64,000 nt of DNA from Crocinitomicaceae bacterium. Its GTDB lineage: Bacteria; Bacteroidota; Bacteroidia; Flavobacteriales_D; Crocinitomicaceae. Both the position numbers and the translations under genes were made by a program. The stretch's first letter is position 1; each line of letters begins with the position of its first letter. The notes beneath the pieces were generated by a model. It was given only the letters and a program-made list of their open reading frames with translations. It was not told where the DNA came from and did not search any database. Shown here one piece after another: positions 45,910-55,556 of the stretch. Location: positions 62,001-126,000 of the forward strand of contig JAMLHA010000008.1 of assembly GCA_023957475.1 (NCBI GenBank), read 5' to 3'.

Positions 45910-46194
45910 ATGAAGGCTTATGATCAAATTCCACAATTGGTGGAGAAGGAACTGATACCCACTTTATCTTTCAAAGATATCATCATTTCAGATAGAAACC
46001 CAGAACTGGAACATCAAATAGAACAAGCAGTTCGACTTGGTAATGCGTATCATTCCAAAGTATCTATTGTGTTTATGGATGACATTGGTTTAAAACGTGT
46101 AGAGACGACTATTTGGGCAAAGGGAGAGAAATTCATCTGCCTAAAAGGTGGTATTTGGTTACCTATTGCACGAATCATTTCAATTAACTTTTAA
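45910..46194 (+). CDS. Small conserved-looking hypothetical protein
   Basis: A 94-residue cytoplasmic protein with no signal or membrane segment. The N-terminal half is helical (NPELEHQIEQAVRLGNAYHS). The C-terminal half is beta-rich (KVSIVFMDD, RVETTIWAKGEKFICLKGG, IWLPIARIISI), like an SH3-type barrel. Codon use and the charge pattern look coding. I believe similar small proteins occur in flavobacteria but cannot name a family. It lies alone between the barrel paralogues and dsbD. Confidence 0.75.
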   Translation: MKAYDQIPQLVEKELIPTLSFKDIIISDRNPELEHQIEQAVRLGNAYHSKVSIVFMDDIGLKRVETTIWAKGEKFICLKGGIWLPIARIISINF

Positions 46195-46397
46195 TTTATA
46201 TCGAACCCCTCAGGTTTATAGATCAATAAATTCAACGGTTAGGTTTTCAATAATGCTATAAAGAAAATTCATGCCCAATTCAAGTTGATTCACTATCTTT
46301 GAAATGTACATAATTCTTAAATAATTGTGAAAATAATAATAGCAATGATTTTTGTTGTTAACTTTACATGAATTGTTTTGAATTAGAAACGAACCGT

Positions 46398-48479
46398 ATG
46401 AAACATATAATGAAACTTGTAAACTTATTTTTTATTGGAGTCCTTTTCTTTTTATCTATTGGACAATCTATTGGTCAAATGGAATTTCCAGAGGATATTG
46501 TAAAAGTAAAATTCTCCGTTGAACAAGATAAAGATGTTGCTTTTGTAATTGCAGATGTTACAGTGTTACCAAAATGGCACATCAACGCTTCAGTTTTGCC
46601 CAAAGGAAGTTTTGGTTTACCTACCAAGTTTATTCTTAATAAATCGACTGATTTTAAATTAGATGGAAAACTAATAGAACCAAAACCTATCGAAAAATAC
46701 GATGAGTTGGCAGATGAAAATTTGGCTTACCACGAAGGAAGAATTAAAATTAAACAAAAAATTAAGGTAATAGCAACTGAAGATTTTGAATTAACAGGTT
46801 CTTTTAACTATCAAACATGTAACGATGTCAAGTGCTTACCCGATTACACCTATGATTTTAAAGTAAAAATTAAAGGATATAAGGATGCAACTGTTGGTGC
46901 AACTATTGAAGAATCAATAAACAATAACACAGATGAGGTAATCACACAAGTTTCAACTAACGATACCGTTGCACCTTCAATCGAAAAAAGTTCAAAAGAA
47001 TCGTTTCAATCCAAGGATGGAGATTTATCAAAAAATAATTCCATTTGGGTAATTTTTGGTTTGTCTTTTCTAAGTGGATTATTGGCATTGATAACTCCTT
47101 GTGTTTTCCCTATGATACCAATGACAGTAAGTTATTTTACAAAATCATCAAAAACCAAAGCAAAAGGAATAAAAAATGCTTCTTTGTATGGTTTGTCAAT
47201 TGTTGGAATATACGTAGCATTGGGGGCTTTGGTAATGGTCACGGGGTCTGCTAGTAAACTGAATGAAATGTCAACCAACCCATGGTTCAATATCGCATTT
47301 TTCTTGTTGTTAGTTGTTTTTGCAATCTCATTTATGGGGGCTTTTGAAATCACGTTGCCAAATTCATGGGTGAATAAAGCAGATGCAAAAGCCGATAAAG
47401 GTGGTTTTGTAGGTATTTTCTTTATGGCCTTGGTGTTGGCCTTAGTTTCGTTTTCATGCACAGGTCCAATTGTTGGAACGTTGCTAGTGGAAGCAGCATC
47501 TCACGGTGGTATTACACCTATTGTTGGTATGTTTGCTTTTGGATTGGCTTTGGCACTTCCTTTTACCTTGTTTGCCGCATTCCCAGGTTGGTTAAATTCA
47601 ATGCCACAATCAGGAGGATGGCTCAATTCGGTAAAAGTTGTTTTGGGACTACTTGAATTGGCTTTAGCGTTTAAATTCTTATCAAATGCTGACTTGGCTT
47701 GGCAATCTCATTGGTTAGAAAGAGAGGTGTTTATCGCAATTTGGATTGCTGTATTTGGTTTCTTAACGCTTTATCTTTTTGGAATGGTATCACTTCCTCA
47801 CGATTCTAAAATTGAGAAACTTTCTGTTGGAAGAGCTACTTTTGGGATGATTACACTATCTTTTGTGATCTACTTAATTCCAGGAATGTGGGGGGCTCCT
47901 TTGAAATTAATAAGTGCTTTCCCTCCTCCAATGCATTATAGTGAGTCTCCGTTGGGTGTTGGGGCAACTTCGGTTGTTTCCAATACAACTAATTCACAGC
48001 CCGAAGGCACACATTTAGGCCCTCAAAACATTTTTGTTTTCCATGATTTAGAAAAAGCAGAAGCGTATGCAAAAAAAGTAGGAAAACCATTGTTTATTGA
48101 TTTTACAGGACATAATTGTGTTAATTGCCGCAAAATGGAACAATCTGTTTGGGGTGAACCAGGTGTGATTGAAATTTTACGTGATAAAGTAGTGATTGCT
48201 TCGTTGTATGTTGATGAACGAACAGATTTGCCAGTTGAAGAGCAAGTTGAAGTGGAATATCCCAATGGTCGTAAAGTAACATTAAAAACTGTTGGAGATA
48301 AATGGACAGCAAAACAAGTGATTGATTACAAAGTTACTTCACAGCCTTATTACGTGATGAAAAACACCGATGATACACATCTTGATATAGGTTCTGCAAG
48401 TTATCAAACGCACAGAGATCCACAAGATTTTAAAGCTTGGTTGGAAAGTGGTTTGAAATTATTTGAAAAATCAAAGTAA
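46398..48479 (+). CDS. dsbD: Thiol:disulfide interchange protein DsbD
   Basis: A 693-residue protein from ATG 46398 (MKHIMKLVNLFFIGV); an in-frame ATG ten codons earlier is possible but would weaken the signal peptide. Three parts are visible: a periplasmic N-terminal domain with a Cys pair (YQTCNDVKCLPDY); eight membrane segments with TPCVFPMIPMT and SFSCTGPIVG, the two membrane cysteines; and a C-terminal thioredoxin domain with C574-VN-C577 (GHNCVNCRKM). It passes electrons from cytoplasmic thioredoxin to periplasmic targets such as isomerases or cytochrome c maturation. It converges with the next gene, 39 bp apart. Confidence 0.95.
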   Translation: MKHIMKLVNLFFIGVLFFLSIGQSIGQMEFPEDIVKVKFSVEQDKDVAFVIADVTVLPKWHINASVLPKGSFGLPTKFILNKSTDFKLDGKLIEPKPIEKYDELADENLAYHEGRIKIKQKIKVIATEDFELTGSFNYQTCNDVKCLPDYTYDFKVKIKGYKDATVGATIEESINNNTDEVITQVSTNDTVAPSIEKSSKESFQSKDGDLSKNNSIWVIFGLSFLSGLLALITPCVFPMIPMTVSYFTKSSKTKAKGIKNASLYGLSIVGIYVALGALVMVTGSASKLNEMSTNPWFNIAFFLLLVVFAISFMGAFEITLPNSWVNKADAKADKGGFVGIFFMALVLALVSFSCTGPIVGTLLVEAASHGGITPIVGMFAFGLALALPFTLFAAFPGWLNSMPQSGGWLNSVKVVLGLLELALAFKFLSNADLAWQSHWLEREVFIAIWIAVFGFLTLYLFGMVSLPHDSKIEKLSVGRATFGMITLSFVIYLIPGMWGAPLKLISAFPPPMHYSESPLGVGATSVVSNTTNSQPEGTHLGPQNIFVFHDLEKAEAYAKKVGKPLFIDFTGHNCVNCRKMEQSVWGEPGVIEILRDKVVIASLYVDERTDLPVEEQVEVEYPNGRKVTLKTVGDKWTAKQVIDYKVTSQPYYVMKNTDDTHLDIGSASYQTHRDPQDFKAWLESGLKLFEKSK

Positions 48480-48518
48480 TTTCTTATTGTTCTTCTGAAC
48501 GTAGTGTGGATGGTGATT

Positions 48519-49739
48519 TTATTTCTGAATAAATTCAAACTCCATATCAGTAGTTGATTTGAATTGATTTGCATCAAAAAAGAGGGTTCTTGTAGGAAGT
48601 GAAATAGCAAATAAACCGCTTTTCTCTGTAACAATCATTCTGCTTGGGTTGTAAATAACTGATTCATTAAATGGATTAATTGTTGGAGTAGCACCGTTGA
48701 GAAACAAAGCAACTGTTTTATCACCAAATTCTTTACTTGTAACACGATACGTCATTGCTTCGTTTTGTGGATACACTCCCAATGTATAACCACCTTTTGA
48801 TGGAGATAATGGCAACTGATTGATCTTCTCCCATTTGTTGTCGTTCAACTGGTGTAATTCCATTGTTGCATTAGTGCTTGTAGCTGTTATAGTAGTTAAA
48901 TAAAATTGGTTGTTTTGAAAGGTAACCAAACCATTTTGAACACCATTTTCCGATTGGAGGTAATAGGCACCATTTGTTCCAAAACCCGATGTGCTGAACG
49001 TTGAGGTAGTACTGATGTTGTTTTTAATAAAAACACGATTCAATTCTTTTCCTTTTGAATTAAACTTGACAATTGTCCAACCTTTACCTTCTTTTTTTAC
49101 TGAATAATCGGCAAAACAGATTTCATCTCCTGTAAAACCAACGTATTGAAAATGATTCACTCTGCCAGCTTTTAATTCTTCATCACTCGTTGTTCCTAAA
49201 ACAACCGCATAAGGTAGTAAGTTGTGATGGGTGATAAATAAGGCTATATCTGTATGAATTTTATCGGATTTGTTGAAGTCTCTAAAATGATACACCAATG
49301 CTTTGTCTGTTACCACCACATTCTTTAATGTCAAGTTTAATGGGTCATAACCCAAATTTTTGATTGCTGAAATAATAGAAACATTGGTGTTTTTGATATT
49401 TCCAGCAGAATTTAATTGATCAAAGTAAACTTTTCCATTTTCAGGCTTTAAATCTCTCAAAAAGTAAACATATCGTGCATTTTCACTGGATATGTAGTAA
49501 TATTTATTGTTGGCTGGGATAAATTGTTGTTCCCAAATACTTTTATCGCTTTCACCAACAAGTGTTAGATATATCTGTTTACTGTTATTTGTTGGATCTT
49601 TACTTAACAACATGGCACCCATTCCTTTCCATTCAATGATGGAGTAAAAAGGTTGTACAGTCTTTAAAATAGTAAACTTTTGTGCAAATAAATTGAGCGA
49701 CAAAAGAAAAGAGATCAGTCCAAAAAATAAAATTTTCAT
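48519..49739 (-). CDS. Secreted protein of unknown function
   Basis: A 406-residue protein with a clear signal peptide (MKILFFGLISFLLSL, cleavage near LFAQ). The mature part has evenly spaced beta-strand-like phrases (YYISSENARYVYFLRDLKP, ITHHNLLPYAVVLG), which could form a propeller. It has no recognised motif, sorting domain or catalytic pattern. It is divergent from the protease gene at 49836 and convergent with dsbD. I do not recognise the family. Confidence 0.75.
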   Translation of the reverse strand: MKILFFGLISFLLSLNLFAQKFTILKTVQPFYSIIEWKGMGAMLLSKDPTNNSKQIYLTLVGESDKSIWEQQFIPANNKYYYISSENARYVYFLRDLKPENGKVYFDQLNSAGNIKNTNVSIISAIKNLGYDPLNLTLKNVVVTDKALVYHFRDFNKSDKIHTDIALFITHHNLLPYAVVLGTTSDEELKAGRVNHFQYVGFTGDEICFADYSVKKEGKGWTIVKFNSKGKELNRVFIKNNISTTSTFSTSGFGTNGAYYLQSENGVQNGLVTFQNNQFYLTTITATSTNATMELHQLNDNKWEKINQLPLSPSKGGYTLGVYPQNEAMTYRVTSKEFGDKTVALFLNGATPTINPFNESVIYNPSRMIVTEKSGLFAISLPTRTLFFDANQFKSTTDMEFEFIQK

Positions 49740-49835
49740 AGCCAGTTTATTTTAGAATAATTAAATTTAATTGTAAATTTACGAATATTATTGATAGTTT
49801 TTCGTTCTATTGACGAAGTAATTTAACACTCAACT

Positions 49836-52091
49836 ATGAAATTTATTACCGCAATAGCGTTGTTTTTTACTGTAAACACCTTGTTTTCTCAAATACAGGG
49901 AGATAAATTTACGCATACCTATTCAACTAATTCAATGGTTTTTCAGTCTGTAACTTTTCCCAAACCGAATTTGAAGCAATTGAGAGCCGAAGATGAGGAA
50001 AATGATGTAAAAGGATTGGGACCTTGGCGTTTTGGTTATAATTTCGATACGGATTTGTCATTGGACAATGCCGGAACATGGACAACGCTTTCAAATGGAG
50101 GAAAATTATGGTTGCTAAAAATTCAATGCAATGAGTCACAAACTATTAATTTAACACTTGAAAACACTTTTATACCAGAAGGAAATGAATTGTTTGTTTA
50201 CAACGAAGATAAATCGTTTATTCTTGGGAAATTTACAGAAAAACACGTGTACAAAGGACAATTGGGAACTGAATTAGTACCTGGTTCTACAGTAATAGTT
50301 GAATATTATGTTGCTCCTCAAAATATACTCAATAGCGGTCGTTTAACCATTAAAACAGTTACGTATGGCTATCGTTCTGCAGAAGAATTTCAAGAAAAAG
50401 CTTTTGGGAGTGCAGCTTTTTGTCATAAAAATGTGAATTGCCCTGAAGGATTGCCTTTTTCCAACCAAAAAAGAAGTGTTGTAATGCTGGTTTCTGGTAG
50501 CAATGGTTTTTGTACAGGAGCATTGGTCAACAATACGTCTTATGACGGGAAACCGTATGTTTTAACAGCAAATCATTGTTACAGTAATCCTGCTTCGTGG
50601 ATTTTTCGTTTTAATTGGGAATCTCCCGATTGTACTAATCCAGGAACATCACCAGCATTTACTTCTCTATCAGGAGCTGATTTGAGATCAAGACGAGCTG
50701 GTTCGGATTTTTGCTTGGTTGAAATTACCGGTGGATTGGAATCTGGCACAATTCCGTCAGCTTATAATGCTTATTTTTCGGGTTGGGATAGAACAGGTGA
50801 TAATCCGTCCAATACTTTCGGAATTCATCATCCAAAAGGAGATATTAAGAAAATTTCTTTTGATGACAATATGTCTTTCCCTGCACAAACAAAGGTTGGT
50901 GCAACAGTGAGTGATGTTGCTGGAACATGGAGAGTACAATGGGATAGAAGTACGACAACAGAAGGCGGTTCTTCTGGTTCACCCTTGTTTAATCAAAACA
51001 AACGAATTATTGGACAATTGTGGGGCGGTGGTGCACTTTGTACAAACCCAGATGGATTTGATTACTATGGTCGTTTTAGCGTGTCTTGGGACCCATCTGG
51101 AAGCAATAGTACCAATCATTTGAAAACATGGTTGGATCCTACAAATACGGGTGCACTGGTTGTGAATGGTTATGAGCCAAGCGATAATTATACATTAGAT
51201 GCTAGTTTGGTGTCACTTAAAAATGTGAATGGAACACTCTGCTCCAATTCGATTGCTCCAAAATTTACTTTGGTCAATACAGGTACAGCAAGTTTAACTT
51301 CAGCAACAATAACTTATGGTTTTGATGGAGTGGAGAGTCAAACGTACACATGGTCAGGAAATTTAGCTTTTTTGGCTGCAACAGAAATTGATTTACCCAA
51401 TCAAACGGTTGCGGGAGGTGGGCATTCATTTTCTGCTACGGTAACAACTGTAAATGGCGGTGCTGATGCTATTGCAGATAATAACAATATTATTTCTCAA
51501 TTTTATGTTGTAGAATCACCACAAACAGTAAATTTAGCTGTTACTGTAGATTGCTACGCTAGTGAAACCAGTTGGCAAATAACCAATTCAAGCAATGATA
51601 CATTGTACAAAAGTCCAATTTATTACAACACTGATGAAGGTTTACACAATTATTCACTTTGTTTAGATCCAGGTTGTTATACGTTTAAAGTGTTTGATGA
51701 ATATAATGACGGAATGAGTTATTGTGATTCTGGATTGGTTGTAATTACGGGGTCATTAAGTGAAATTTTGGCTCAAATTACCAAGCAAGAAGCAGCTACT
51801 TTTGGTGCTTCAAAATCAATCAATTTTTGTGTGGATTACAACGGAATTGAAAATTTAACTACCGATTTTGGTGTGTTTCCCAATCCTGTTCAAGGAATGT
51901 TGATGTGGAATAGCAAAGATGTGGTTGAAGTTGCATTGATAGATTTAGCAGGTCAATTAATAGTGCAAGCCAAAACTGAGCAAAACCAATCACTATCTGT
52001 TGGTGGAATAACCAATGGAGTTTATTTTGCCTCGTTTAAATTAAGCAATGGTACGGTTATTGTTAAGAAAATAGTAGTAGAGAAAAATTAG
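49836..52091 (+). CDS. Secreted trypsin-like serine endopeptidase with T9SS type A sorting domain
   Basis: A 751-residue protein with signal peptide (MKFITAIALFFTVN, cut near LFSQ). A chymotrypsin-fold domain follows, about residues 200-430, with His247 (VLTANHCYS), Asp291 (AGSDFCLVEI) and Ser380 (GGSSGSPLF), a complete triad. The many cysteines and the NANHC-like context resemble lysyl endopeptidases. A jelly-roll-like region is near 580-640 (GCYTFKVFDEYNDGMSY). The C-terminal 75 residues (FGVFPNPVQGML, GITNGVYFASF, VIVKKIVVEKN) are the type A T9SS sorting signal. It is therefore secreted outside the cell. Substrate specificity is not readable. Confidence 0.93.
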   Translation: MKFITAIALFFTVNTLFSQIQGDKFTHTYSTNSMVFQSVTFPKPNLKQLRAEDEENDVKGLGPWRFGYNFDTDLSLDNAGTWTTLSNGGKLWLLKIQCNESQTINLTLENTFIPEGNELFVYNEDKSFILGKFTEKHVYKGQLGTELVPGSTVIVEYYVAPQNILNSGRLTIKTVTYGYRSAEEFQEKAFGSAAFCHKNVNCPEGLPFSNQKRSVVMLVSGSNGFCTGALVNNTSYDGKPYVLTANHCYSNPASWIFRFNWESPDCTNPGTSPAFTSLSGADLRSRRAGSDFCLVEITGGLESGTIPSAYNAYFSGWDRTGDNPSNTFGIHHPKGDIKKISFDDNMSFPAQTKVGATVSDVAGTWRVQWDRSTTTEGGSSGSPLFNQNKRIIGQLWGGGALCTNPDGFDYYGRFSVSWDPSGSNSTNHLKTWLDPTNTGALVVNGYEPSDNYTLDASLVSLKNVNGTLCSNSIAPKFTLVNTGTASLTSATITYGFDGVESQTYTWSGNLAFLAATEIDLPNQTVAGGGHSFSATVTTVNGGADAIADNNNIISQFYVVESPQTVNLAVTVDCYASETSWQITNSSNDTLYKSPIYYNTDEGLHNYSLCLDPGCYTFKVFDEYNDGMSYCDSGLVVITGSLSEILAQITKQEAATFGASKSINFCVDYNGIENLTTDFGVFPNPVQGMLMWNSKDVVEVALIDLAGQLIVQAKTEQNQSLSVGGITNGVYFASFKLSNGTVIVKKIVVEKN

Positions 52092-52093
52092 AA

Positions 52094-52126
52094 TAAAAAA
52101 GAGGGCGTTCCATTTTGAACACCCCC
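52094..52126 (-). terminator. Terminator of the PspC/PadR operon
   Basis: GGGCGTTC (52103-52110) and GAACACCC (52117-52124) form a stem with one C-A mismatch. On the minus strand it is followed by TTTTTTA (52100-52094). It lies about 40 bp after the PspC stop at 52165. Confidence 0.65.
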
Positions 52127-52164
52127 ATAAGTAACTATTTTTTGATTTTGAACAAATAATTCAA

Positions 52165-53709
52165 TTAACGATAATGTTTGTAGCTACCATCAGGCTTTAA
52201 TTTTCCTTTTTGAATCCATCGTTCTTCATCTTCTTCTTGATTGTTTTGTTTTGTTAAATCAATGGTGTAATCATCAATTTTAACGGTTTTACCTTGAGGT
52301 ATGTAGATGACTAATTCCAAACTTTGTCTTCTGAATTTGTCTGATTTTGGATAATTTAAAAACGATGAAATGTGTAAAGAATCGCCTTTCACTTCATAAG
52401 GATAGTGAATGTTTTCTGCACGTTTTACTGCTTTATCTAGAGAAAATGCTTTTGCTTCTTTGATAATGTTTACGTGGTACAAACTATCCTTAGAAACTTT
52501 GTATTTAATTGAAATATCTGATTTGTAAATGCGATCATTACTGATGTAGATGTCCCATGTATTACTAGATTTCACCGTATAATCATTGCTTGTAGAAAGT
52601 ACATTGCTTTTTGTTGTTAAAACCAATTGTGGAGTATGAATGGTTTCAACTTCTTTTTCAATTTCTCCTTCGATGGAATAATCGCTACCAACTCTTGTGA
52701 AAACGATCATTCCTATCACAAATCCACAAATTGAAAGGAATATAAGTGATGCATTGATGTATCTTGACCATCTATTTTTTAAGTTAAACAACAAAACAAA
52801 TCCACCAATTAGAAATAACAATACAATTGGAATGGAAGTGAAGTAAAAACTCAACCATGCAAGTTGAACATCGATAGGATTATCAACTATAAGACTAGCT
52901 AGAGATGTGAATGAAAGAAAACCACTTTCAGTATTTGCTGGAATAATTTGCGGTTTTCCAAAAATGATACCAATGAATGTTATCAATAGAACTAACCCAA
53001 TAAATGAGAAAAATAAACCAAAAATAACAGCAACAGTGCGTCTTATTGAGTGATAAACCGTTCGAATTTTACCAGAATCTTTTATGTTGTTGGCAAAATG
53101 ACGAGATTTTTCAGATATGTTTTTAGCGGCACGATCAACCTCTTCCTTTACTGTATCAACGTTTATAGGCTGACCTTTCATTTTTAATCGATCAATAGAG
53201 CTGGTAGCTTTTGGAATGATAATCCAAAGCAAGATGTATAAAAAGAAACCAACCCCACCAAATAAGATTGCAAGAGCCCATACAATTCGGATGATTGTAA
53301 CATCAATAGCAAAATAGTTGGATAAACCAGAGCAAACCCCACCAATGTAGGATCTTTCAACGTCACGGTACAAGTGTTTCTCATTCGATTTTTGGTCTTG
53401 CGTATCATTTTGCTTGTGAGAGGAAGACTCCGAATAATCTGCATCTGAAGTAGCAAAATCTGATGGATCACCAAGAGTATTTAGTACTTCTTCAACATCT
53501 TTTAGCTCAATGATATTTTTTGACCCAGTAATTTTTTTGCTCAATAGTTCGGCTATACGAAGTTCGATATCTTCAACAATATCTTCAGCACCATCTTCAT
53601 TTTTTAAGATAGATTCCAAACGCTTTAAATAAGCGTCTAATTGCAAATAAGCATCCTCCTCAATTACAAAGGGAGTACCTTTTATGTGTATAGAAATAGT
53701 TTTTTTCAT
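52165..53709 (-). CDS. PspC domain envelope-stress protein
   Basis: A 514-residue membrane protein from ATG 53709 (MKKTISIHIKGTPFVIEEDA); an upstream ATG at 53745 would overlap padR. Residues 1-95 are a cytoplasmic helical region found in flavobacterial PspC proteins (LKRLESILKNEDGAEDIVED). The PspC domain at about 113-170 has YIGGVCSGLSNYFAIDVTII and FLYILLWIIIP. Several membrane segments follow (about 240-350), then a beta-rich domain of about 130 residues (VRQSLELVIYIPQGKTVKID-like). It probably senses or resists membrane stress. It follows padR by 4 bp, so expression is under that repressor. Confidence 0.92.
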   Translation of the reverse strand: MKKTISIHIKGTPFVIEEDAYLQLDAYLKRLESILKNEDGAEDIVEDIELRIAELLSKKITGSKNIIELKDVEEVLNTLGDPSDFATSDADYSESSSHKQNDTQDQKSNEKHLYRDVERSYIGGVCSGLSNYFAIDVTIIRIVWALAILFGGVGFFLYILLWIIIPKATSSIDRLKMKGQPINVDTVKEEVDRAAKNISEKSRHFANNIKDSGKIRTVYHSIRRTVAVIFGLFFSFIGLVLLITFIGIIFGKPQIIPANTESGFLSFTSLASLIVDNPIDVQLAWLSFYFTSIPIVLLFLIGGFVLLFNLKNRWSRYINASLIFLSICGFVIGMIVFTRVGSDYSIEGEIEKEVETIHTPQLVLTTKSNVLSTSNDYTVKSSNTWDIYISNDRIYKSDISIKYKVSKDSLYHVNIIKEAKAFSLDKAVKRAENIHYPYEVKGDSLHISSFLNYPKSDKFRRQSLELVIYIPQGKTVKIDDYTIDLTKQNNQEEDEERWIQKGKLKPDGSYKHYR

Positions 53710-53713
53710 AATA

Positions 53714-54040
53714 TTAATTGTTAGTGATTTTATTGACTGTTGCACTTAATTCGAGCCATGTTTCATTGAGTGCTTTTAAAAATTCATTCCCTTTTTCGGT
53801 CGTTGAAAAATATTTCCTCGGCGGACCAGATGTTGATTCTTCCCAGCGATAAGTGAGTAATTCGGCATTTTTTAGTCGTGTTAGCAAAGGGTAGAGTGTG
53901 CCTTCAACAACGATTAACTTAGCTTCTTTCAATTCTTCAAGAATTTCTGAAGGATATGCCTCTTTTCTTTTTAATATCGATAGGATGCAGTATTCCAAAA
54001 TTCCTTTCTTCATCTGCGCTTGTGTGTTTTCGATATGCAT
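53714..54040 (-). CDS. PadR family transcriptional repressor
   Basis: A 108-residue winged-helix regulator with the PadR hallmarks KGILEYCILSILKRKEAYPS, LIVVEGTLYPLLTRLKNAEL and TSGPPRKYFSTTEKGNEFL. It is encoded immediately before the PspC gene. A dyad in the promoter region upstream is a probable self-regulatory operator. The start ATG at 54040 is used; an internal ATG in QMKKGIL would shorten the protein by nine residues. Confidence 0.94.
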   Translation of the reverse strand: MHIENTQAQMKKGILEYCILSILKRKEAYPSEILEELKEAKLIVVEGTLYPLLTRLKNAELLTYRWEESTSGPPRKYFSTTEKGNEFLKALNETWLELSATVNKITNN

Positions 54041-54059
54041 TTTTCATTGTTTTATAGGA

Positions 54060-54091
54060 CAAAGATATAAAATAATTATAATACTATGCAA
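54060..54091 (-). promoter_or_regulatory. Promoter of padR-pspC (TTG-N21-TATCTTTG)
   Basis: On the minus strand TATCTTTG (54067-54060) is a perfect -7 box. TTG (54091-54089) is 21 bp upstream and lies at the centre of the PadR dyad. Confidence 0.6.
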
Positions 54092-54102
54092 TACATAGTA
54101 CT
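54080..54102. promoter_or_regulatory. Candidate PadR operator dyad
   Basis: TACTATG (54082-54088) and CATAGTA (54094-54100) are perfect inverted repeats around CAATA, and A54080/T54102 also pair. The centre coincides with the -33 TTG of the padR promoter, so binding would block RNA polymerase. PadR sites commonly carry ATGT/ACAT half-sites. Confidence 0.55.
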
Positions 54103-54282
54103 AATTTTTTTATTTTTTTGATTAATTGACATTATGACATTATGATTTTGTGACGTTATGATTGATTGAAAGGAAACTCATAAATCATGTTTTTTCAATT
54201 AGTCAATAATTCATCCCATCAAAAAAAATCTCAGGTAGTGAATATATTATTTCGAATCATTCTAAATAATAAAGATATTTCG

Positions 54283-54290
54283 TACCTTTG
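54283..54290 (+). promoter_or_regulatory. -7 box (TACCTTTG) of the sufS operon
   Basis: A perfect TAnnTTTG box, 23 bp before the sufS ATG at 54314. No TTG at -33. Confidence 0.55.
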
Positions 54291-54313
54291 CAGATAAATT
54301 AAACAATCAAACA

Positions 54314-55531
54314 ATGGGATTTAGTGTTGAGGACATAAGGAAGCAATTTCCAGCGCTTCACCAAGAAGTATTTGGAAAGCCTTTGGTATATTTTGACAAT
54401 GGCGCAACATCGCAAAAACCACAAGTGGTTATTGACGCAATAGAGCACTATTATGCAAAAGAAAACGCGAATATCCATCGTGGCGTTCACTATTTAAGTC
54501 AGAAAGCAACGGATGCTTACGAAGAAGCAAGACGAATTGTGCAACGTTTTATTCATGCCAAAAATGATTACGAAGTGTTGTTTACTAAAGGAGCAACAGA
54601 TGGTATTAATTTGGTGGCATTTAGTTTTGGTGAATTGTTAGAAGCTGGTGATGAAATTATTATCAGTGAAATGGAGCACCATTCAAATATTGTTCCTTGG
54701 CAATTGGTGTGTCAACGTAAACAAACAGTTCTTAAAGTGATTCCTATTTTGGATAATGGTGAATTGGATATGGTTGCTTTTGAGAAATTGTTGTCAAAAC
54801 GCACAAAACTTGTTGCAGTAACTCATGCGAGCAATACGTTGGGAACGATTAATCCAGTTAAAGAAATAATTCAAAAATCACATGCAGTTGGTGCTAAAGT
54901 TTTAATAGATGGAGCTCAATCAATTCAACATTTGAAAATAGATGTGCAGGATTTGGATTGTGATTTTTATGCATTTTCCAGTCACAAAGTGTTTGGACCA
55001 ACTGGAGCAGGTGTGTTATACGGAAAAGAAGCTGTTTTAAACAGCATGCCTCCTTATCAAGGTGGAGGAGATATGATTGATAAAGTAACGTTTGAAAAAA
55101 CAACTTTCAACGAACTTCCTTTTAAATTTGAAGCAGGAACACCTCATATTGTTGGTGGTATCGCAACCGGTGTTGCGTTAAAGTATTTGCAAGAATTAGA
55201 CTTCGAAAGCGTACATCAACATGAAATGGAGTTGTTGAATTATGCACAAGCTGAAATGAAACAGATTGAAGGATTGAGGATTATTGGAACAGCTAAAAAT
55301 AAAACAAGTGTCATCTCTTTTGTGGTTGATGGTTTGCATCCTTTTGATATTGGTACATTACTTGATAAACAAGGGATTGCTGTAAGAACGGGGCATCATT
55401 GTACGCAACCTTTGATGGAACGCTATGGAATTGTAGGTACAGTGCGAGCAAGTTTTGCTTTTTACAATACCAAAGAAGAAGTAGATTTGTTTTTAAAAGC
55501 GTTAAAAAGAAGCATAGAACTATTGAAATAA
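54314..55531 (+). CDS. sufS: Cysteine desulfurase SufS
   Basis: A 405-residue PLP enzyme that takes sulfur from cysteine for Fe-S clusters. Group II features are VYFDNGATSQKPQVVIDAIE, the PLP lysine near residue 225 (FSSHKVFGPTGAGVLYG) and the catalytic Cys near 363 in RTGHHCTQPLM. It is the first gene of sufS-sufE-sufT. The sufBCD scaffold genes are not in the window. Confidence 0.96.
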   Translation: MGFSVEDIRKQFPALHQEVFGKPLVYFDNGATSQKPQVVIDAIEHYYAKENANIHRGVHYLSQKATDAYEEARRIVQRFIHAKNDYEVLFTKGATDGINLVAFSFGELLEAGDEIIISEMEHHSNIVPWQLVCQRKQTVLKVIPILDNGELDMVAFEKLLSKRTKLVAVTHASNTLGTINPVKEIIQKSHAVGAKVLIDGAQSIQHLKIDVQDLDCDFYAFSSHKVFGPTGAGVLYGKEAVLNSMPPYQGGGDMIDKVTFEKTTFNELPFKFEAGTPHIVGGIATGVALKYLQELDFESVHQHEMELLNYAQAEMKQIEGLRIIGTAKNKTSVISFVVDGLHPFDIGTLLDKQGIAVRTGHHCTQPLMERYGIVGTVRASFAFYNTKEEVDLFLKALKRSIELLK

Positions 55532-55556
55532 TTATTTTTGCACTTTTCAGATTGAA

